A stretch of DNA of 64,000 nucleotides from JAAURS01 sp044923475 (GCF_044923475.1 NZ_CP137338.1:1984001-2048000); one strand, 5' to 3'; shown: positions 29,901 through 37,261, counted from the first letter of the stretch. The notes: generated by a model not told the origin, from the sequence alone. Program-made: numbers and translations.

Positions 29901-30049
29901 TTTATCGTAGGATTTGTGCTTTTAAGCAGCTTAATAACAACCTTCCGACTATCCGACTTTCGTTCGCCTCGATAAACTAAGGTTTTATCTCCGTCGTAAA
30001 TGAGTTCTGAAATTTCGTAATTTCTCAGAAAGGTTTGAGTACTGCTCAT
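23924..30049 (-). CDS. Giant Ser/Thr kinase-ATPase-GAF-histidine kinase-receiver protein
   Basis: 2041 residues. Residues 11-265 are a eukaryotic-type protein kinase: Lys40, HKDINPEN with Asp150, TDFS in place of DFG at 168-171, and YMSPEQTGRMNR. A STAND/AAA-type ATPase follows with Walker A GNSGVGKT near 350 and LVLFLDDLQWAD as Walker B. A long helical TPR-like region runs to about 1340. Then come a GAF domain (about 1385-1540) and a coiled coil. HisKA has NMSHELRTPLNAVLGF, and the ATPase has NLLGNAIKFT, DTGPGIAP and GTGLGLPISR. A receiver with LILMDLQMPVMDG ends in a helical tail resembling an HPt-length extension but with no clear His motif. This is the common cyanobacterial trifunctional signalling architecture. 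All catalytic motifs look intact. Confidence 0.92.
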   Translation of the reverse strand: MSSTQTFLRNYEISELIYDGDKTLVYRGERKSDSRKVVIKLLKSTNPTIKELAQFRHQYTVINLLNDSRIIKSYGLERHKNGLALILEDFGGISLKEYLKSQIIRDLTQGKLPSGNNTVKLISLSTFFHIALQLVQSLESLYHSKVIHKDINPENILIHPVTQEIKLTDFSIASRLNSESQSIQRPESLEGTLAYMSPEQTGRMNRSIDHRTDFYSLGITFYELLTGCLPFRSFELLELIHEQIARSPIPPLQLNSTLPQSLNQIILKLLAKVPEERYQTAFGLKKDLEHSQANWLKGINKTFDLGSQDFCDRLVIPEKLYGREKDLETLRSAYERVENGQTEIVMVSGNSGVGKTSFVKEIQRLVIEKKGYFISGKYNQFHNNRPLEAIVNAFKDLIYQLLTESKTQIKVWQKKIIGALGENGQILIEVLPELEFLIGKQPVLNNLEAIQSQNRFNFVFQQFIQIFPQSKHPLVLFLDDLQWADLGSLQLIHSLMSQTTNPYLLIIGAYRQNEVEANHPLTLSISKIRKTTTIVQDIHLTSPPLDAWNNLLFDTFKNPSHLSKPLAQWIYNKTQGNSFFYIQYIKTLYQRQLITFNWEQRVWEWSLSKIQSDSFADSIIELIIQQIQKFSPETQNLLEIASCQGISFSSKLLAHVSGYSQLEVRTYLWDVLQAGLITSTHASYDLDRESLSSTSERSSVHDSGSLDTLQFDSYECIYSFVHDRIHQAAYSLIPIESKNNLHLVIGHFLLGTLSPSTPSEQLCEIVNHLNQGILYIKSTSEKSRLAQLNWLAGCKAQTSTSYIESTNYFHTGIKLLESDGWRTNYELMLELHYGVIESTLLLGDYTQMEYFVNEIIVYSKNKSDTIKGYQVKIEAYKAQAQSQKAVTVGLEILDKFGINFPGQISSGDIQNQFHETQFRLENKDSEDLLNLPVMTEPDSLIIMDLIGRLLPITYSCNPRLFSLLLLKQINLSLEKGNCSISSWNYIAYSVILWTLEKEIDIIYKFGSLGIRLCNKFDNKNDLVISIFTFNTFIFYWKNHLNKTLHPLLNNYVMSLEVGDLVHASFSLVEYVEHSFWCGRSLIFLEEEFSNYHKSLLNLKQEITIRFYEINWHAVSNLIGDTTSDRTYDKDLDNELITLRKFEKTENRQAIFLYHLNKLHFYCLFRDFAKALKYAEFSENYLDAVPCRIVAVSFYFYKLLVLLFIYPEKDSAEQSRILEAVAQLNNKLEKWAESAPMNFLHKYYLVQAEQHRVLGQYIEAMSAYDRAIALAQENEYLNEEALAHELAGLFYLGWGKTTIAQTYLINAYYAYERWGAKAKLRDLERRHPDLLDLFQKSESNLSINTLTTFSEETHLSRRADTLDWLSIMRASQALSQEIDLDTLLAAIMKVVLENAGAEKGSLLLIEEENLVLKARCTQDECHIDRFKLFDAQPQSSQKLSMSVLNYVERTQQALVLANATAETRFAADSYIAQYQPLSILCMPIQRQGTLVGILYLENNLTTDAFTTDRLEVLQFLMAQAAISIENAQLYASVEQKVKDRTLELQIAKQEAERAKEASEKANRAKSEFLANMSHELRTPLNAVLGFSQLLHRDPSTSPEQRAKLDIINRSGEHLLTLINDVLTMSKIESGRTTLHETTFDLQALVSSIHEMLLMKATSKNLKFEVECSQDIPQFIQADDGKLRQVLINLLGNAIKFTQQGSVKLRVSQKYSGKDTTKICPSGQTATSLLFEVEDTGPGIAPHELEDLFEAFAQTEAGRKSQEGTGLGLPISRTFVRLMGGDIRVKSTVGRGSCFSFDIQVCAFEKVSLTSQSLSNITGLAPGQLVYRILVAEDRGENQQVLVQLLEGVGFEVRVASNGEEAIAVWQTHSPHLILMDLQMPVMDGCEATQAIKRQAAQAQQQPPIVIAITANTFEETRLKSMEMGFDDFVHKPFQAEALFETIAKHLGVRYLREANLQTAGLKLETESDALLDAVTSEDFQKISPEWLDRVNLAASELHESKLTELIEQISEEYPEIASTLRNLLKNFRFDRIVNLVQTKSVK

Positions 30050-30319
30050 AACCCAGCTTATACCTCAAAAAGATTGAAATATTCTGCTCTCTTTATGGAG
30101 CATTCCTTCTATAGTGCCCATTTCAGGTTATAAATAACTCTACCGATCCCACATCTATGAGATAGAAGAACGTTTTATCTCGCATATTTCACTTTGAAAA
30201 GCATCAACTTCGAAGCTTGAGCAAAAAATTTAATCTACTGTCTTAGAGCCTATCTAGGGATGCCTTTAGGCTGTGACTGAAGTTTTGCTTGACAAGGAGG
30301 GATGTTCCTGAATGGAAAA

Positions 30320-31570
30320 CTATATGCAAACGCCTTCAATAATGCTAGATGGGCATGAGGTTGGGACAATCTGAGTGAGTTCGAAGCCAGCAGCGCTAAA
30401 GAGTTCGCGATACTCTGCTTCAGTCCGCTCTCTGCCTCCAGAAAACATCATCAGCATATCTAGATCGAGCCATTTGCTAAAATGCGGTTCGTTACCGACT
30501 GGCATTACCATTTCTAAGACTAATAGGCGACTTTTATGAGGCATACTCTTTCGTATAGATTGGAGAATTGAAAGACAAGCCTCGTTATCCCAGTTGTGAA
30601 TCGTATGAGCGATGATGTAGGCATCGCCATCGGGGGGAACTGAGTGAAAAAAGTTACCAGTTGAGGTCGCACAGCGATGGGCAACTCCTGAAGATTGTAG
30701 GAATGCCTTGGCCTCAGAAATAACATGGGGTAAATCAAATAAAACTCCCTTCATGTGAGGGTTTGCATTTAGGATTGCTGCAATAAGAGCACCATGCCCA
30801 CCCGCCACATCTACAATGGTTTCAATACCTGAAAAATCGTAGGAATGAACGATCGCGGCGTGAGTATTCTTGGCCCATCCTGATATCGCTTTGTCGAACA
30901 ATTTTCCAGAAGGAGGGTTCTTCTGGAAATATTCAAACGCATTGTTAACTTGATAAAGATGTTGTAGCGGCGGTTGGCCTGTCTTAACAACATGTAGTAC
31001 GTCTCCCCAAGAATCCCAATGCCACTTATCGCTAAGCATCATACCTAGCTCCCGTAAAGACTTTGGGTGATCGCAGCAAAGGTATTCTGCCATTTCTGTA
31101 AGAGAGAAGCATTTAGGAGAAACTTCAGCAAACACACTAACGCTCGCAAGTGCTCTTAGCATTCTATATAAGTTGGGAGCGTAGCTCTCTGTCAATTCAG
31201 CTAACTCATCAATACTCTTCGCACCATCTTTAAGCAAATCTGCAATCCCTAGAGTGGCAGCTACATAGATGCACTGTGCGGGCCAGGTGCCTGTCAGCAT
31301 TTTGACTAACGTCATTTGAGGAGAAGTTTTATGAAGCTCGGCTTGTCGTTCTGGTTCTATTACTCGCTCAACTATGAAATCAATCGTTTGCTGAGACACC
31401 CATCCTTTTTCAGCAATTAACCTACCAATCCGAACCGGATTCTGCCGCTGTTCGTTCAACACCAATTCGATTTGATGTGCAGTCAGTAAGTCTGATTCTA
31501 CGAGGTAATGACCAATAGCTTTTTTGGGAGTATCTCTTAAAGTATCTAACATGTTACCTTTAGTCATCAT
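30320..31570 (-). CDS. O-methyltransferase with N-terminal MshEN-like domain
   Basis: 416 residues. Residues about 17-75 form a two-motif helical module: IGHYLVESDLLTAHQIELVL..Q followed by RIGRLIAEKGWVSQQTIDFI. This resembles the MshEN/GspE N-terminal domain, known to bind c-di-GMP through paired RLGxxL...GLL...L..Q motifs. Residues about 95-415 are a plant-type (family 2) SAM O-methyltransferase. There is a dimerisation domain with LGIADLLKDGAKSIDELAE, then SAM motif VDVAGGHGALIAAIL near 256, HTIHNWDNEACLSIL (catalytic-His region) and a C-terminal AGF block. Such a fusion is unusual. The first motif has Ala where Arg is expected, so ligand binding is uncertain. It follows the heme-oxygenase-fold gene, which carries the same module. 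The substrate is unknown. Confidence 0.85.
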   Translation of the reverse strand: MMTKGNMLDTLRDTPKKAIGHYLVESDLLTAHQIELVLNEQRQNPVRIGRLIAEKGWVSQQTIDFIVERVIEPERQAELHKTSPQMTLVKMLTGTWPAQCIYVAATLGIADLLKDGAKSIDELAELTESYAPNLYRMLRALASVSVFAEVSPKCFSLTEMAEYLCCDHPKSLRELGMMLSDKWHWDSWGDVLHVVKTGQPPLQHLYQVNNAFEYFQKNPPSGKLFDKAISGWAKNTHAAIVHSYDFSGIETIVDVAGGHGALIAAILNANPHMKGVLFDLPHVISEAKAFLQSSGVAHRCATSTGNFFHSVPPDGDAYIIAHTIHNWDNEACLSILQSIRKSMPHKSRLLVLEMVMPVGNEPHFSKWLDLDMLMMFSGGRERTEAEYRELFSAAGFELTQIVPTSCPSSIIEGVCI

Positions 31571-31597
31571 AAATTAGTGTCGAAGTCTATGAGACTC

Positions 31598-31656
31598 GCT
31601 TGAAATAACTAATTTCAAGCTTAATTCCCATGAAAATCATTCATGAGAATTAAGCT
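31598..31656 (-). promoter_or_regulatory. Two adjacent strong hairpins between the MshEN-tagged genes
   Basis: Hairpin A: GCTTGAAAT/ATTTCAAGC, 31598-31606 with 31612-31620, 5-nt loop, perfect. Hairpin B: 16-bp stem 31618-31633 with 31641-31656 (AGCTTAATTCCCATGA and its near-perfect complement, one non-Watson-Crick position), 7-nt loop. The two share 3 bases (31618-31620), so they could be mutually exclusive. No T-run follows. They may act as a processing or attenuation element between the 406- and 416-residue genes. Confidence 0.6.
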
Positions 31657-31699
31657 ATCTACTGACTCGCGTTACTTATCGCACACAAAATATATGACG

Positions 31700-32920
31700 T
31701 TAGTTCCGCAATGCTAATTCTCGCTCAGGGATAACAACTTTTTCCATCAAATATTCAACAGTTTGCTGTTTGACCCAGCCTTTATCTGCCAAAATTTTTC
31801 CTAGAGGGGTGGAAGATGCGGTAAGCTTTTGCTCTTCAATGGCTGCTTTTAGTTGCTCGGTATTGACTAAAGCAGCCTCAAGAAGATAATCACCTAGCTT
31901 CATCGATGGATTAGATTTAGATATTGTAGCCGCTTGAGTGCGGGACGAGCTTGAATCATTAAGCCATTGAGACTCTAGATGATTTACAAAAGATGGAGAA
32001 CTCGCTGTCCCCATCTGGCGCTCTGACTCTATGACTTTTTCTACCAAATACTCAATAGTCTGCTGTTTGACCCAACCTTGACTGGCAACAATCTGACCTA
32101 AAGATAGAGGAGTCGATTTTTGTTGTATCAGAGCATGTTGTAGTTGGTGAGAATTTATCAATCCAGATTCAAGCAGATAAGCTCCAATAGGTTTGAAGTT
32201 TGTCGGCAAAAATGGTGTGATGTCTTCTATGGAATGAGTTTTTGCATATGCAAACAACTCATCAATAAATTCCGTGAAAACTACGAAAACTTTTTCGATT
32301 AGCTCGAAGTAATATTTTCTCTCGGGTTCAGTCACTTTAATACTTTCGATATACTGCTTTGATTTAGGCGAGCAGTAAGTATGTCCTGTATCGACTATTA
32401 AATGACTGGCTCCAAAGTATTGATATTCTTCGGGTGCAGTTATATTTTGAAGATCGCGGATGGTTTGTGAAGAAGCAGCCAAGAAAACGTTACCTGTTGA
32501 CTCTGCTGCTTCGATAACGATCAACCTTTGAATGGGTTTCGCTTCGCAAGTATATTGATGGAGCTGGTGGACTAATCGACGAGAAATCTGTGTTTCTGAC
32601 CCCCACAAGAACTCTAATGTTTTGCTGAAAAGCTCCGGTTTATTAAAGCCCAACTTTTCTAGATCCTCTAGAAACCACATCCAATGATGATCGTCTTCGT
32701 AGGTATGCTTATTAATAATTTTTTGAATTGGGTCATCAGTCGGCTCATCGCGGAAAACCGATCGATTTAATTCCCCAAAGCTCATGATGAAGGGTGCAGC
32801 ACATGGTGCAAAGGCTAATCTTTGCCTTGGGTTAATGCTCTGGTCGCGTAAATACTCAAAGAATGGTAACTGAGAAAACTCATACTTCTTCTTTTCAATG
32901 AATGCAAGTATTTCTTTCAT
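31700..32920 (-). CDS. Heme-oxygenase-fold (putative diiron) protein with two MshEN-like domains
   Basis: 406 residues. Residues 1-230 are helical and resemble heme-oxygenase-like diiron oxidases (CADD/UndA-type). Candidate metal ligands are His72/Glu75/His79 in KHTYEDDHHW, Glu137 or Glu140 in IEAAE, and a clear HxxxDxxH, His173-Asp177-His180 (SHLIVDTGH). After residue 240 come two modules, 243-302 and 339-402. Each begins IGAYLLESGL or LGDYLLEAAL and ends in a G(W)VKQQT.EYL.EKV helix, as in the neighbouring methyltransferase. I infer an O2-activating enzyme tethered or gated by MshEN-like domains. The substrate is unknown. TAGGGGGATCG before ATG 32920 is the likely ribosome binding site. The gene is AT-rich and opens a likely two-gene unit. 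Confidence 0.78.
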   Translation of the reverse strand: MKEILAFIEKKKYEFSQLPFFEYLRDQSINPRQRLAFAPCAAPFIMSFGELNRSVFRDEPTDDPIQKIINKHTYEDDHHWMWFLEDLEKLGFNKPELFSKTLEFLWGSETQISRRLVHQLHQYTCEAKPIQRLIVIEAAESTGNVFLAASSQTIRDLQNITAPEEYQYFGASHLIVDTGHTYCSPKSKQYIESIKVTEPERKYYFELIEKVFVVFTEFIDELFAYAKTHSIEDITPFLPTNFKPIGAYLLESGLINSHQLQHALIQQKSTPLSLGQIVASQGWVKQQTIEYLVEKVIESERQMGTASSPSFVNHLESQWLNDSSSSRTQAATISKSNPSMKLGDYLLEAALVNTEQLKAAIEEQKLTASSTPLGKILADKGWVKQQTVEYLMEKVVIPERELALRN

Positions 32921-33249
32921 CGATCCCCCTATTGCACTAGATCCACAACGTACATGTATTTCTACACTTACATTGTGAATGATTATTACACAAATGAGTG
33001 AGATCGAGCTATGGATTTGGACAGGTTTTGATTGAGATTATTTTTTATTCAGAGAAATACATTTTGCCTTTGTAATTTAAACTACAACTTAATAATTTAT
33101 TAAGATTGTTGTTTATCGCCGCTTGCTGATTAAGCCGTGATAAGTAGAGCGACAATTACATGCGCGTTGAGGACTCAAGCCTTTGAATGTGCTCGGCTAA
33201 AGGATAAGCTTGTAGCGGACGATCGTGGGTTACGGGAGCTGAACGAACG
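32921..33249. other. 329-bp spacer with divergent promoters expected
   Basis: Lies between the divergent heme-oxygenase-fold gene (minus) and the YkgJ-type gene (plus). It is AT-rich in the left two thirds, then turns GC-richer near 33130. GGGAGCTGAACG at about 33234-33245 is the ribosome binding site for the plus-strand gene. I see no further feature. Confidence 0.4.
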
Positions 33250-33606
33250 ATGGCAACCTGGAAATGCGTGCAAAATTGCGGAGCTTGCTGCCAGCTCGAC
33301 CCTGGCGATCGCCCGGACCTGCCAGAATACCTTACTGGAGAGGAGCTTGCGCTTTACCTGAGCTTGGTAGGGGAAGATGGCTGGTGCATCCACTTCGATA
33401 AATCGACCCGCAAATGCCAGGTCTACGACGATCGCCCCAGCTTTTGTCAAGTACGCCCGGATACCTTCTCGCGCATGTTTGGCATCGAGCCAGAAGAGCT
33501 AAACGACTTTGCCATTGACTGCTGTCGGGAACAAATTGAGGGCGTGTATGGCGATCGCAGTTTAGAGAGCATACGCTTTGAGCGGGAAATTGGCTTAACC
33601 TTATAA
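33250..33606 (+). CDS. YkgJ-family cysteine-cluster protein
   Basis: 118 residues. The cysteine pattern CVQNCGACCQL near the N-terminus, CIHFDKSTRKCQVYDDRPSFC in the middle and a later DCCREQ matches the YkgJ/Fe-S-cluster-type (CxxCxxCC) family, thought to bind zinc or an Fe-S cluster. It is full length for the cyanobacterial form. It contains HIP1 sites and has core-like base composition, so it interrupts the AT-rich region. It starts at ATG 33250 with GGGAG upstream. It has no operon partners. The biochemical role is unknown. Confidence 0.85.
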   Translation: MATWKCVQNCGACCQLDPGDRPDLPEYLTGEELALYLSLVGEDGWCIHFDKSTRKCQVYDDRPSFCQVRPDTFSRMFGIEPEELNDFAIDCCREQIEGVYGDRSLESIRFEREIGLTL

Positions 33607-33715
33607 ATGAACAGCAGTCTTGAGCAACTGTTCCACGCTAGGCTTGAATTGGCCCTTTTCAGGCATCAGAACTGAGAAATTTTTCGAAAATTTATAGGAC
33701 TCACGGACAATCATC

Positions 33716-34525
33716 TTAAGTATTTAAAAATTTTGCTGCTATATTTTTGATGGTATCATTATAATCTAAATTATTGACCAATGAACCATTGCTTCCACTT
33801 TTCCCAACAATATTAGGTTCATCAAGCATGTTCTGAAAATTATTTTTTGCAAGATCGTCATAATATGCGTGTTCTAACCAATAGGGCGCACGTTCATTAA
33901 CTTTCTTGTACGAATATAGTAAATTCTCTTTAAAGAATACCGTATTTGATTTATAGAAATAAGTTGCAACATTATTATTGATATAGTTGGGGTTCTTAAA
34001 ACCTCTAAATCTTAAAGAAAATAAGTACATGTTACATTTGTACTTAATGTTCCTTGGATCCCACCATCTTTTATATCCTTGAAGTAAAAATCCAGGAGTT
34101 TTGAACACATTATCAAACTGAGCATGTTTATTTCTTATCTCCTCAAAATTCTCTACGAATAAGCGTCCAGTTATTTTATAAAAACTTTTGGATTGAGAAA
34201 AATATCTACTATTTTTAACAATATACTCCATGATCGTACCCTCTCCAAAGCCTTTTCCATATTTTCGTGCGCCATCGTTTCCATTGAAAATCAGTATTTC
34301 TAAATTTTTCCCTTCACTTTCTGCAAATCTAATAAGTTTCTTGAAATCATAAGAAGTGTTATTGTTTTCGCAAAAAACAATTTTTTCAATACTGGTAAAT
34401 TTAATCCATGAAACAAGACTACATAAATATTGAAATAATCTTTCATCCGGATCTTTGATTGCTACAGAGTATGTATTTCCAACTCTTATAGTTCCTGTCA
34501 TAACTAAAATTTCTGAAATTTTCAT
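33716..34525 (-). CDS. AT-rich glycosyltransferase-like/polysaccharide-type protein
   Basis: 269 residues rich in Asn, Lys, Tyr and Phe, with base use far from the core genes, suggesting recent transfer. The text KYGKGFGEGTIMEYIV followed by KITGRLFVEN resembles a group of GT-A-like proteins from capsule and O-antigen loci that share a GKG.GEG and a KITGR motif. I do not see a DxD that can be trusted. The N-terminal ILVMTGTIRVGN strand fits a nucleotide-sugar-binding start. It has no surface-polysaccharide neighbours, so it may be a stray cargo gene. Function is inferred weakly; the gene itself is probable. Confidence 0.6.
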   Translation of the reverse strand: MKISEILVMTGTIRVGNTYSVAIKDPDERLFQYLCSLVSWIKFTSIEKIVFCENNNTSYDFKKLIRFAESEGKNLEILIFNGNDGARKYGKGFGEGTIMEYIVKNSRYFSQSKSFYKITGRLFVENFEEIRNKHAQFDNVFKTPGFLLQGYKRWWDPRNIKYKCNMYLFSLRFRGFKNPNYINNNVATYFYKSNTVFFKENLLYSYKKVNERAPYWLEHAYYDDLAKNNFQNMLDEPNIVGKSGSNGSLVNNLDYNDTIKNIAAKFLNT

Positions 34526-34827
34526 TTTTATTTCACTATTTTTTTAGATAATCACAATGAATTAAAGCGAGCCAACCAGCAACTAAATGAGCAGTGGCTT
34601 CTTAAAATGGATTTAAGATCTAGTATGAGTCAACTTGAAATAATACAATTTTATTGCCCTCAACTCTCTATATATTAAAAGTATAGGCAGGAACTTTTTA
34701 AAATATTAACTTGACTTTAAGTCATATTGACTCAACTTTAAGTCACCACGCATCTATTAGCACGTATTATAAATCTTCGCCCGAAGGCAATGATTTGAAT
34801 TTCCCTTATGGTAGATTAGATAACAAA
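34526..34827. other. 302-bp AT-rich spacer with paired palindromes
   Basis: Lies between ligA (ending at 34828, minus) and the AT-rich 269-residue gene (starting at 34525, minus). A perfect palindrome TGACTTTAAGTCA lies at 34712-34724, and a near copy CAACTTTAAGTCA at 34733-34745. Their centres are 21 bp apart, two helical turns, as for a dimer-pair operator. It could control the 269-residue gene. Confidence 0.45.
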
Positions 34828-36864
34828 TTAGAGCATAGCCTTTCTGGAGAGGAGCGTAAAAAACTGTTCCTCGCTCAACTGTGGAATTCCCAAAGCTTGT
34901 GCTTTTTCCAGTTTGGAGCCGGCCTCTTCCCCTAACAGCAGAAAGTCAGTCTTTTTGCTGACCGAGCCAGTTACTTTCCCCCCAGCCCGCTCGATCAGCG
35001 CCTTTGCCTCCTCTCGTTTCAAAGTAGGTAGCGTACCTGTAATGACAAAAGTTTTACCAGCTAGCGGTTGCGGGCCGTCGGGATGAGCGCGCTCTGCGGA
35101 CAACTGCAAGCCTGCGGCTTTGAGCTGCATCACGAGCGTTTGATTGGGGGGCAGCCGAAACCATTCATACACCGACTGGGCAATCTCTGGGCCAATTCCA
35201 TACACTGCACTAATTTCATCCACCTCAGCTTTCCCGAGCTGCTCGACGCTTAAAAAAGCCTCTGCCAAAGCTTGAGCTGTAACGCTCCCCACATGGCGCA
35301 ACCCCAAGCCGTAGAGCACCCTAGACCAAGGACGCGTTTTAGAAGCATCGATCGCCTTCATTAATTTCTCCGCAGATCGCCGTCCCATGCGCTCGAGGTT
35401 GACAAACTGCTCTGCAGTGAGGGTATAAAGATCGGCTACGGAATGGATCAGACCTTGCTCGATCGAGCGATCGACAATTTTTTCGCCCATACCGTCAATG
35501 TCCATCGCCCCTCGGCTCACCCAGTGAACGAGCGCTCCCTTTAAAATGGCCGGGCAGAGGCTATTGACGCAGCGGGTTACAGCTTCATCGGTAGGCTGTA
35601 CTGCAATTTCTCCGCAAACGGGGCAGTGGGTGGGCATTTCAAAGGGTTTGGCCTCCGCAGGGCGCAGTTCCTTTAAAACCCTAACCACTTCAGGAATGAT
35701 TTCTCCTGCTTTACGCACCACAACCGTATCGCCAATCCAAACGTCTAACTCGGCAATGCGATCGCGATTGTGGAGCGTGGCCCGCGAGACAGTGGTACCC
35801 GCCAACTGCACGGGTGCGAGTTCTGCGACGGGTGTTAGAGCGCCCGTGCGGCCCACGGATACCGCAATATTTTTGACCTGAGTGGGGGCTTCTTCTGGAG
35901 GGTACTTCCAGGCGATCGCCCAACGGGGTGCTTTTTGAGTGAAGCCGAGCTGGCTTTGTAAATCCAAGTCATTGAGCTTGATGACAACGCCATCAGTCAA
36001 GTAAGGGAGGTCAAGGCGGCGCAGAGACCAGTCTCGATAGTAGGTTTCGACGTCTGGCAAAGACGCGCAGCATTCTCGGTTGGGATTAACGCGGAAGCCT
36101 ATTTTTTGTAGCAGCGCCAAGCTCTGCCACTGCGTGGAGGGGAGCGACAGATCGGAGGTTTCCTCGGAAATATGGAGCGTATAGGCAAAAAAGTCGAGCT
36201 GGCGCTGAGCCACAATGCGCGAGTCGAGCTGGCGGAGGGTTCCGGCGGCGGCATTGCGAGGGTTGGCAAAAAGAGCGTCGCCCGCCTCCTCGCGCTCGCG
36301 GTTAATCTGAGCAAAGATATCTAGCCCTAAAAAAGCCTCCCCGCGCACCTCAATCCAGGCAGGCGGATGCGCTAAATTCAGGCGGAGCGGAATTGCGCGA
36401 ATTGTACGCGCGTTAGGCGTAATGTCTTCTCCCCTGACGCCATCCCCCCTCGTAACGCCCCTGACCAGTAGGCCATTTTCGTAAGTCAGAGCTAGAGCAG
36501 AGCCGTCAATTTTGAGTTCGGTCACGTACTCAATTTGCTTCGGCACATCGGGTTCTAGCCGCCGCCAGCGCTCGTCCCAAGCGTGCAGGTCGGCCAGATC
36601 GAACGCATTTTCTAGGCTGTAGAGTGGAATGCGGTGGGCGACGGCATTGAACCTCTCGACGGGCTTTTCGCCGACGCGCTGAGTGGGGCTGTCGGGAGAG
36701 ATTAAGTGGGGATGGGCAGCCTCTAAAGAGACTAATTCTCGATAAAGCCGATCGTAAACGGCATCTTCCATCGTGGGAGCATCTAGGGCGTAGTAGGCGT
36801 AGCTTGCCGCCTGAAGCAAACGGCGCAGTTCCGTCAGTCTAGATTCGATACTCGTGGATGCCAC
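34828..36864 (-). CDS. ligA: NAD-dependent DNA ligase LigA
   Basis: Seals nicks during replication and repair using NAD. It is 678 residues and complete. The Ia domain has the YY(x)LD pattern, the adenylation site is TELKIDGSA with Lys118, and RGDGVRGEDIT and EVRGE follow. Then come the OB fold, a Cys4 zinc finger (CPVCG...C...CP near 412-438), helix-hairpin-helix repeats and a C-terminal BRCT (FVITGTLPTLKREEAKALIE). The start is GTG 36864, placed 7 bases after GGAGG on the minus strand; no ATG is in frame nearby. Confidence 0.97.
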   Translation of the reverse strand: MASTSIESRLTELRRLLQAASYAYYALDAPTMEDAVYDRLYRELVSLEAAHPHLISPDSPTQRVGEKPVERFNAVAHRIPLYSLENAFDLADLHAWDERWRRLEPDVPKQIEYVTELKIDGSALALTYENGLLVRGVTRGDGVRGEDITPNARTIRAIPLRLNLAHPPAWIEVRGEAFLGLDIFAQINREREEAGDALFANPRNAAAGTLRQLDSRIVAQRQLDFFAYTLHISEETSDLSLPSTQWQSLALLQKIGFRVNPNRECCASLPDVETYYRDWSLRRLDLPYLTDGVVIKLNDLDLQSQLGFTQKAPRWAIAWKYPPEEAPTQVKNIAVSVGRTGALTPVAELAPVQLAGTTVSRATLHNRDRIAELDVWIGDTVVVRKAGEIIPEVVRVLKELRPAEAKPFEMPTHCPVCGEIAVQPTDEAVTRCVNSLCPAILKGALVHWVSRGAMDIDGMGEKIVDRSIEQGLIHSVADLYTLTAEQFVNLERMGRRSAEKLMKAIDASKTRPWSRVLYGLGLRHVGSVTAQALAEAFLSVEQLGKAEVDEISAVYGIGPEIAQSVYEWFRLPPNQTLVMQLKAAGLQLSAERAHPDGPQPLAGKTFVITGTLPTLKREEAKALIERAGGKVTGSVSKKTDFLLLGEEAGSKLEKAQALGIPQLSEEQFFTLLSRKAML

Positions 36865-37261
36865 GGCATTCCTCCAATAGGTCCATTTTCTAATTTACAG
36901 CGATCGAACCCCGCTGGATGCGTACGTTCCAAGGGCTTGACACCGCTCGATCCGTTCGCCCATCCGATATCGCTCGGTCGGCATTGCTCGCGTTTGATGG
37001 GAGAGACTTATCCTGCGGCAAAAATCCCATTCTTTCAATGCAGTAGAAACCTATGTTTTCTAGGTTTCTCTTTCCTCCGAGGAAATACGGATCTTTTTAT
37101 TATTTATATAAATAAAAAATAGTTTTGTCTGCGTCAATTAATATTGACAGAAAAATAAAGACTTTTATTCGGAAATAAACTTTAAACGGGCACTCTAATG
37201 AAGAAGCTAAACGCCCTATCGTTTAACTCCTCTTCCCCATTGCATTGCGATCGCATACAGT
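36865..37261. other. 397-bp divergent intergenic region with a hairpin
   Basis: Separates divergent ligA and the 314-residue gene. A perfect 9-bp stem AGAAACCTA/TAGGTTTCT with a 7-nt loop is at 37045-37069, followed on the plus strand by CTTTCCTCC. Since no gene ends here on either strand, it may belong to an unseen short transcript or a leader. The part from about 37070 to 37190 is very AT-rich and is a plausible promoter region. No coding frame is convincing. Confidence 0.4.

Noticed and set aside
36937..37122. 61-residue plus-strand frame upstream of the 314-residue gene
   Set aside because: No ribosome binding site, mixed composition, and it runs through the hairpin at 37045-37069.
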